This document shows, piece by piece, positions 8,101 through 11,379 of a stretch of 11,379 nt of DNA. Location: assembly GCA_019246575.1 (NCBI GenBank), contig JAFAQG010000623.1, forward strand, positions 1-11,379. The letters run 5' to 3'. The notes beneath the pieces are model-generated. The model was not told the origin of the DNA and did not search any database. It saw nothing but the letters and a program-made list of their open reading frames with translations. This stretch comes from Acidobacteriaceae bacterium (GTDB taxonomy: Bacteria; Acidobacteriota; Terriglobia; Bryobacterales; Bryobacteraceae). Within the stretch, counting starts at the first letter, position 1. Every line of letters begins with the position of its first letter. A program made the translations under genes and the position numbers.

Positions 8101-8664
8101 GTCGTTACTGCCGGGTCGGCCGCCGTTGGCCGAAATATTTACGCCGTTGTAGTTGAGCGCAGGACCGCCTGTAACTCCGGGCGCAAGTAGAACGAGGGAA
8201 TAGGAGTTCCTTTCATTTAAAGGAAGATTCGTTATGCTTTTGGAATCGATAACCTGGCCGAGCGAAGAAGTCGTCGTATCGAGCAGCGGCGCCTGGGCTG
8301 TTACATCGATGGTCTCAGTGACGGAACCGAGATCGAGGTGAATATCGAGCCGCGCTGTCTGACTGACATCAAGATGGACGTCGCCGCGGACTGCGGACTT
8401 GAATCCCTGAGCCGATACCGTAACGGTATAGCCGCCCGGTTTTAAGGACGGCGCTAGGAACGTACCATCGTCGCGCGTATGCACGACCGTTTGAGCATTC
8501 GTCGCGGTGTTTACCACGCGAACTTCCGCTTTCGGAACCGGTGCGCCCGAGGGATCTGTGACAAGGCCCGTCAAAGAAGCGAAGATGGTTTGGGCATTAG
8601 AAAGTAAGGCGGCAAACGGCAGACCGGTTAATAAGAAGACGAGCAGACAGAGGGACTTCCTCAT
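5194..8664 (-). CDS. TonB-dependent receptor, Oar-like, with N-terminal carboxypeptidase-regulatory domain
   Basis: The 1156-residue protein is an outer-membrane beta-barrel transporter energised by TonB/ExbBD. Order of parts: a signal peptide with cleavage expected after LLSNA (residue 24); a carboxypeptidase-regulatory-like beta sandwich (about 29-115, including GLVTDPSGAPVPKAEVRV and GGYTVTVSAQGF); a TonB-box-like ETIDVTA (117-123); a plug domain with GGRPGSNDVLLDGAPS (181-196) and FRVQTSNYSPEFGRSGGA (219-236); then the long barrel, ending in QFGLKLLF with the terminal Phe used by the BAM machinery. Length and layout match the large Oar-like receptors of Acidobacteria, generally linked to polymer uptake. 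The start is fixed by the signal peptide, but no Shine-Dalgarno is visible. It lies 34 bp after an exported lectin-like gene and converges with the KdpD-like gene at 12 bp, with no terminator visible between. Substrate unknown. Confidence 0.95.
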   Translation of the reverse strand: MRKSLCLLVFLLTGLPFAALLSNAQTIFASLTGLVTDPSGAPVPKAEVRVVNTATNAQTVVHTRDDGTFLAPSLKPGGYTVTVSAQGFKSAVRGDVHLDVSQTARLDIHLDLGSVTETIDVTAQAPLLDTTTSSLGQVIDSKSITNLPLNERNSYSLVLLAPGVTGGPALNYNGVNISANGGRPGSNDVLLDGAPSAPPGGTPINVFSIFPSVDALQEFRVQTSNYSPEFGRSGGAIINMIYKSGTNDLHGSIYDFLRNSIFDANGFFANANGTPLSSFKRNQFGFSLGGPVVIPKLYNGHNKTFFFADYEGLRQATPSNLQDTVPTLLERTGDFSQTFAPSGAKVIIYDPTTTVKQGNGYVRAPFAGNVIPANRIDPVARNVMKYYPLPNGTGDPITHANNYFSPGGQARNIDQYDVKVDENIDDKSRAFVRVSRRDYSIPAPTNQFPSNIAIAAGGQNQDQIGTGAAADYTRNFSPTYLMEIRYGLGRALAVLLPLSYGFDPTTLGFPSYIRDNADVLAFPQFKPANYLNIGNGGPDYRHSAYETHSLLISNDKITNSHDFKFGFEGRLLRVNNGEAQAFVGSYSFSPQLTQGPDPTKATAIGGNSIASFLLGLGSGTMTKNSKIADTESYYYAGYFGDDWKITPKLTLNLGVRYEVQVPRTERHNRMNYFDPNVPSPLAGPAHIPNLKGGIVFVGTDDVGRRQFPIRWGNIAPRLGFAYQLTPKTILRGGSGLFYAGAPTVAGGVIGNFGYRTDTPFVGSQDGLTPYSYLSNPFPTGLVPPTGSSQGLLTGIGTAIQEPLHDATVPYIEEWSMDIQRELPGSIVVDAAYVGNHSVNLITAAEGNINLNQLTPQQLALGNALLTNVKNPFFGLITSGPLAAATVPYYYLLRQYPQFTSVGLLYPQGGNSFYNAGQLRVEKRFSNGLNFLLSYSKQKLIDDNSIIENAGRNAAHQNIYDRRSDRSVSANDVSQRFVFSAVYQLPVGRGQKFGASWNRYADAVLGGWQINGILTLQTGFPLNITAPQNGAISIGNESLRPNNNGHSAKLGGSTENRLREYFNTSVFSQPGPFTFGNTGRTLPDVRRPGIHNVDFSMFKNFQLKERLNLQLRGEAFNATNTVQFGLPNTTYNSAQFGQITTQANSARQLQFGLKLLF

Positions 8665-8671
8665 ATTACGA

Positions 8672-8687
8672 GGTATGATATCATACC
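8672..8687. promoter_or_regulatory. Perfect 16-bp palindrome before the TonB receptor gene (putative operator)
   Basis: GGTATGATATCATACC is its own reverse complement over all 16 bases and ends 7 bp upstream of the receptor ATG, within the 34-bp gap to the preceding gene. The outer GGTAT...ATACC half-sites resemble operators of the FadR/UxuR branch of GntR regulators; that is a resemblance only, and no GntR gene is in the window. TATGAT inside it matches the -10 consensus at 5 of 6 positions on the minus strand, so a bound repressor could block a promoter here. No good -35 is visible. Confidence 0.55.
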
Positions 8688-8698
8688 GCCCCTTTGAA

Positions 8699-9394
8699 TT
8701 AGACCTGCGTGACGCGCAGATTACCGAAATGCGCTATGGTTCGGGGACCCACCCATAACGCGATTGCTCCCATTGCGGTTCCGTGCTTCAGACCCTTAAC
8801 AATGAGAGTCGGCTGGCCGGCCTGGTGAACATACAGGCGCGCGTAGTTGCCTTTAACAACGACTTTAACGCTCGTCCACTCCCCGGGAACGAGATCGACG
8901 TAGCTCTCGTATTTGCACGGGAACTTCTGTCGTAGTCGTTGCCAAGGAAACTCCGGGACGGAGATGTATTGCGCTGAATGGTTGCGTTGCAGCTGATCCT
9001 CGGAACGACCGTTTTTTGGACGCAGATAAAAGCATTCGTACCGCAAACCGTCGGCTGAAGCGCGAAATGCAATTCCCGTGAAGCCTCGAAACTCTGCAGG
9101 GGAGTCCGGTTCGGTATCGCCGGCGATCTCCACTTCGATGATGCCATCCTGGAACCGGGTTCCGCCGATTACCGCGACCCGTGCTGCATCCGACAAATCC
9201 GCAGGACCCGTAGCCGTGACTCGGACAGCCTTCCGGCCCCTGTATGTGACCGGTTCTGCTCTGACATTGTGCAGTTGCAGCTGGCTAATGGTTTCCAGAG
9301 CGATAGGATGTGTTTCTTCGATATTTTTGTTTGCATGCCTGGCGAGAACTGGGGTAGCGATGCTGCCGAGCACGAAAGAACGTCGTTTAAGCAT
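8699..9394 (-). CDS. Exported concanavalin-like / DUF1080-like domain protein
   Basis: The 231-residue product begins MLKRRSFVLGSIATPVLARHA, a twin-arginine-like signal (KRRSFVLG) with a short hydrophobic stretch, suggesting export. The rest is beta-rich and resembles the concanavalin A-like sandwich of the DUF1080/3-keto-disaccharide hydrolase group: FQDGIIEVEIAG (81-92), FRGFTGIAFRAS (102-113), YECFYLRP (119-126), WTSVKVVVKGNYARLYV (173-189) and the closing GAIALWVGPRTIAHFGNLRV (209-228). The assignment is by pattern only; a binding role without catalysis is equally possible. The frame is open to an ATG at 9469, but that would place the RR motif at residue 29 and overlap the divergent gene's start, so 9394 is chosen. 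It is followed after 34 bp by the TonB receptor on the same strand, suggesting a shared role in handling a carbohydrate-like substrate. Confidence 0.75.
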   Translation of the reverse strand: MLKRRSFVLGSIATPVLARHANKNIEETHPIALETISQLQLHNVRAEPVTYRGRKAVRVTATGPADLSDAARVAVIGGTRFQDGIIEVEIAGDTEPDSPAEFRGFTGIAFRASADGLRYECFYLRPKNGRSEDQLQRNHSAQYISVPEFPWQRLRQKFPCKYESYVDLVPGEWTSVKVVVKGNYARLYVHQAGQPTLIVKGLKHGTAMGAIALWVGPRTIAHFGNLRVTQV

Positions 9395-9432
9395 GAAATT
9401 CACAGTACCGAAGTTGCTCGGCGGCGGCGCGG

Positions 9433-9461
9433 TTGACGACGTAAGCTCTATGTCGTAAGAA
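9433..9461 (+). promoter_or_regulatory. Candidate promoter of the propeller-PHP gene
   Basis: TTGACG (9433-9438, 5 of 6 matches to a -35) is followed 17 nt later by TAAGAA (9456-9461), a poor -10. The start of transcription would then fall on or next to the ATG at 9468, which would make the mRNA leaderless; no Shine-Dalgarno of quality precedes that ATG. ACGAC (9436-9440) and GTCGT (9452-9456) form a small inverted repeat around the spacer. Confidence 0.25.
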
Positions 9462-9467
9462 TGTGCC

Positions 9468-11379
9468 ATGCGCCTGTTTCGAGTTGGACTGTTGACTGCG
9501 GCAGTACTAGTTTGTTCCCGGGCTCAACAGCCGCCCGCATCAGAGCAACAGGCCAATCCCGAGGGACCCGCGGCCTCGAACCTTCCGCAGGCCCGGGTGG
9601 CGGGCGAGATTCCGGCGGAACGCATCAGCAATCCCCAGAAACAAGGAGACTGGCCCGCCATCGCGGCTGGTGGCGATGGCTCGCTGTGGGCGATCTGGAT
9701 CGAGTGGAACGACAAAGATGCGGATCGCGTGCTGGTGAAACGCCGCGACGCGCAAGGTAAGTGGGGCAGCGAGATCCAGATCGCGGACGGCAATTGGGAT
9801 CATTATTCGCCACAGATCGTCGCCCGTGGCGGCGACGCCATGGCGATCTGGTCAGGCCAGTCGGACGGTAACTTCGATCTGTTCGCCGCAACTATTGCTG
9901 CGTCAGGCCAGGTCTCGAAGGTCGAGCGGCTGACCACCGCGCGCTTTAGCGATTTCAACGCTCGCGCAGCAGCTGATGCCAAGGGAAACGTCACGGTCGT
10001 TTGGCAATCGTTTCGCAGCGGTAATTCCGATATCTATGCGCGCCGGTATACGAACGGGAAATGGGGGCGCGAAGTTCGCGTCTCCGATAGCGATGCGAAT
10101 GACTGGGAACCCGCGATCGCAGTTGCCGGTAACGGGACGGCTTGGATCTCGTGGGACGGGTACCAGCACGGCAACTATGATGTGTTTCTACGTTCCTTCG
10201 ACGGCGAAAATCTCGGCGAAGTTAGTAATGTGACCACCGAGCCCGAGGCGCAGTTTCATACCAGCGTCGCCGTCGATAGTTCAGATCGCGTTTGGGTTAC
10301 GTGGGATGAAGCGGGCCCGAATTGGGGTAAAGATTTCTCGGGAGTCAGCGCAGCGCCGGGCAGCCGAGGACTCCATTACTCGAGAAAACTTGGATTGCGA
10401 GTGTATGCGCAAGGCCGGATTCAGGACGTTACGGCCGATCTGAACGCGGTGCTCACGGGGCGCATGCAGCGGTACGCGGAGCTTCCGCATCTCGCCTTCG
10501 ACCGCTCCGGAACGTTATGGATGGTCTTTCGCCACTGGACGTATCCGAAGCCCACCGAGATTTACCATTTCTACGCGACCGCTTTGAAAGGCAATGCTTG
10601 GACCACGCCAGTGTTGCTCGCGCAGAGCTCGGGCCAGAATACAGAGCACGCATCTTTATCAATTCAGCGCGATGGCCGCATCGCGGTCGCTTATCCGAGC
10701 GACGGCCGCTCGCAGACCGTGCTCCCAAAGGACCCCATGCATGCGCTGCATTACAACGCTTATGTTTGCGAACTGCCGCTGGGCGGAGCGGCCTCGAATC
10801 CTCAGCTACGTGATGCAAAGCTGCCTGTTGCGGCAACGCCTTCGCCGCGGCGTCCGCGAGCGGAGATGTCGCTGAATGGCGCGACCTACCGGCTACTGAT
10901 GGGCGATTCTCACCGGCATACGGATATCCGCGGACACAGCGGAGTCGACGGCTCGGTCCTCGATACGTATCGATATGCGCTCGACGCGGCGGGGCTGGAC
11001 TGGCTCGGCGTTTCGGACCACAACGAAGTTACCGGAGGTGACTGGCCGGACGGAGTCCGCGATTACCAATGGTGGACGACGCAGAAGACGGTCGATCTGA
11101 TGTCGCATCCGCCCGTCTTCATCGGCGTGTATAGTTACGAGCACAGCCTAGCGCGGCCTTCGGGTCACCGCAACGTGCTGTTTCTGAAACGCGGGGGCCC
11201 CCTGCGCGTTGCCGATCGGGTGAATAAGCCCGAAGATAACCTTCCCCCAAATCTCTGGAAATGGATGTCGGAGCAGGCCCTGACGCAACCGGACCAGCAA
11301 GTCGTGATTGTGCCGCATACGTTTGGTGAGACCAGGCAGCCGATCGCGGATTTCAACTGGATTAATCCGTCGTTCGATT
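9468..11379 (+). CDS. Large exported protein: seven propeller-like repeats plus PHP-type hydrolase domain (3' end beyond window)
   Basis: The reading frame is open from the ATG at 9468 to the right edge (637 codons). A signal peptide (MRLFRVGLLTAAVLVCSRA) is followed by a Pro/Gln-rich linker. Residues about 55-415 hold roughly seven degenerate repeats of about 50 residues, with cores such as GDGSLWAIWIEW, GDAMAIWSGQ, GNVTVVWQSF, GTAWISWDGY, DRVWVTWDEA, GTLWMVFRHW and GRIAVAYPSD. The first five are often followed by G-N-x-D-[ILV]-x-like strands. This fits a seven-bladed beta-propeller. From residue 475 comes a PHP-superfamily pattern: GDSHRHTD (479-486, His482/His484), VSDHNE (515-520), GHRNV (566-570) and VIVPHTFG (613-620), all candidate metal ligands of a phosphoesterase-like or DUF3604-like domain. 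It is divergent from the lectin-like and TonB receptor genes. Function and substrate are not recognised. Confidence 0.85.
   Translation, partial: MRLFRVGLLTAAVLVCSRAQQPPASEQQANPEGPAASNLPQARVAGEIPAERISNPQKQGDWPAIAAGGDGSLWAIWIEWNDKDADRVLVKRRDAQGKWGSEIQIADGNWDHYSPQIVARGGDAMAIWSGQSDGNFDLFAATIAASGQVSKVERLTTARFSDFNARAAADAKGNVTVVWQSFRSGNSDIYARRYTNGKWGREVRVSDSDANDWEPAIAVAGNGTAWISWDGYQHGNYDVFLRSFDGENLGEVSNVTTEPEAQFHTSVAVDSSDRVWVTWDEAGPNWGKDFSGVSAAPGSRGLHYSRKLGLRVYAQGRIQDVTADLNAVLTGRMQRYAELPHLAFDRSGTLWMVFRHWTYPKPTEIYHFYATALKGNAWTTPVLLAQSSGQNTEHASLSIQRDGRIAVAYPSDGRSQTVLPKDPMHALHYNAYVCELPLGGAASNPQLRDAKLPVAATPSPRRPRAEMSLNGATYRLLMGDSHRHTDIRGHSGVDGSVLDTYRYALDAAGLDWLGVSDHNEVTGGDWPDGVRDYQWWTTQKTVDLMSHPPVFIGVYSYEHSLARPSGHRNVLFLKRGGPLRVADRVNKPEDNLPPNLWKWMSEQALTQPDQQVVIVPHTFGETRQPIADFNWINPSFD

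Noticed and set aside
9395..9469. Upstream ATG (9469) for the concanavalin-like gene
   Set aside because: It would bury the twin-arginine signal 28 residues inside and overlap the divergent start codon; the ATG at 9394 puts the signal at the N-terminus.
9468..9525. Lipoprotein signal (VLVC) on the propeller-PHP protein
   Set aside because: The residue before Cys is Val, whereas lipoboxes require Gly, Ala or Ser; a type I cleavage after SRA fits better.

Overview
The window looks like a chromosomal segment of a GC-rich (roughly 55-60% by eye, not computed) Gram-negative bacterium, most likely an acidobacterium of the Solibacter/Bryobacter type. That guess rests mainly on a 1156-residue TonB-dependent receptor of the 'carboxypeptidase-regulatory domain plus Oar-like barrel' kind, which is greatly expanded in Acidobacteria, together with the exported hydrolase-like proteins beside it. 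It is an inference from protein style, not from a marker gene.

Positions 1-2175 (minus strand) hold a compact three-gene unit: a STAS-domain protein, a stand-alone LigD-type polymerase/primase and an ATP-dependent DNA ligase that runs off the left edge. The genes overlap by 11 bp and by a 4-bp ATGA, so they are probably translated as a coupled operon. Polymerase plus ligase is the enzymatic half of bacterial non-homologous end joining, here split into two polypeptides. No Ku gene is visible. The 282-bp gap 2176-2457 carries a probable promoter for this operon. It also holds an unexplained structured stretch with a strong plus-strand intrinsic terminator but no plus-strand gene, so it is a candidate small RNA.

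Positions 2458-3963 (minus strand) hold a secreted M28 zinc peptidase with a fibronectin-like C-terminal domain, and upstream of it a tRNA-Asp(GTC) with encoded CCA. A 7-bp inverted repeat abuts the tRNA 5' end. Positions 4081-5181 (plus strand) encode a KdpD N-terminal sensor/USP protein with no histidine kinase part and no kdpFABC genes nearby.

Positions 5194-9394 (minus strand) hold an exported concanavalin/DUF1080-like protein followed by the TonB-dependent receptor. The 34-bp gap between them contains a perfect 16-bp palindrome that looks like an operator. Divergently, from 9468 to the right edge, runs a large exported protein with about seven propeller-like repeats followed by a PHP-type metal-dependent hydrolase domain. 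These three genes look like an envelope or secreted nutrient-acquisition locus; the substrate cannot be read from the sequence. Two real genes, the ligase and the propeller-PHP protein, are open at the window edges.
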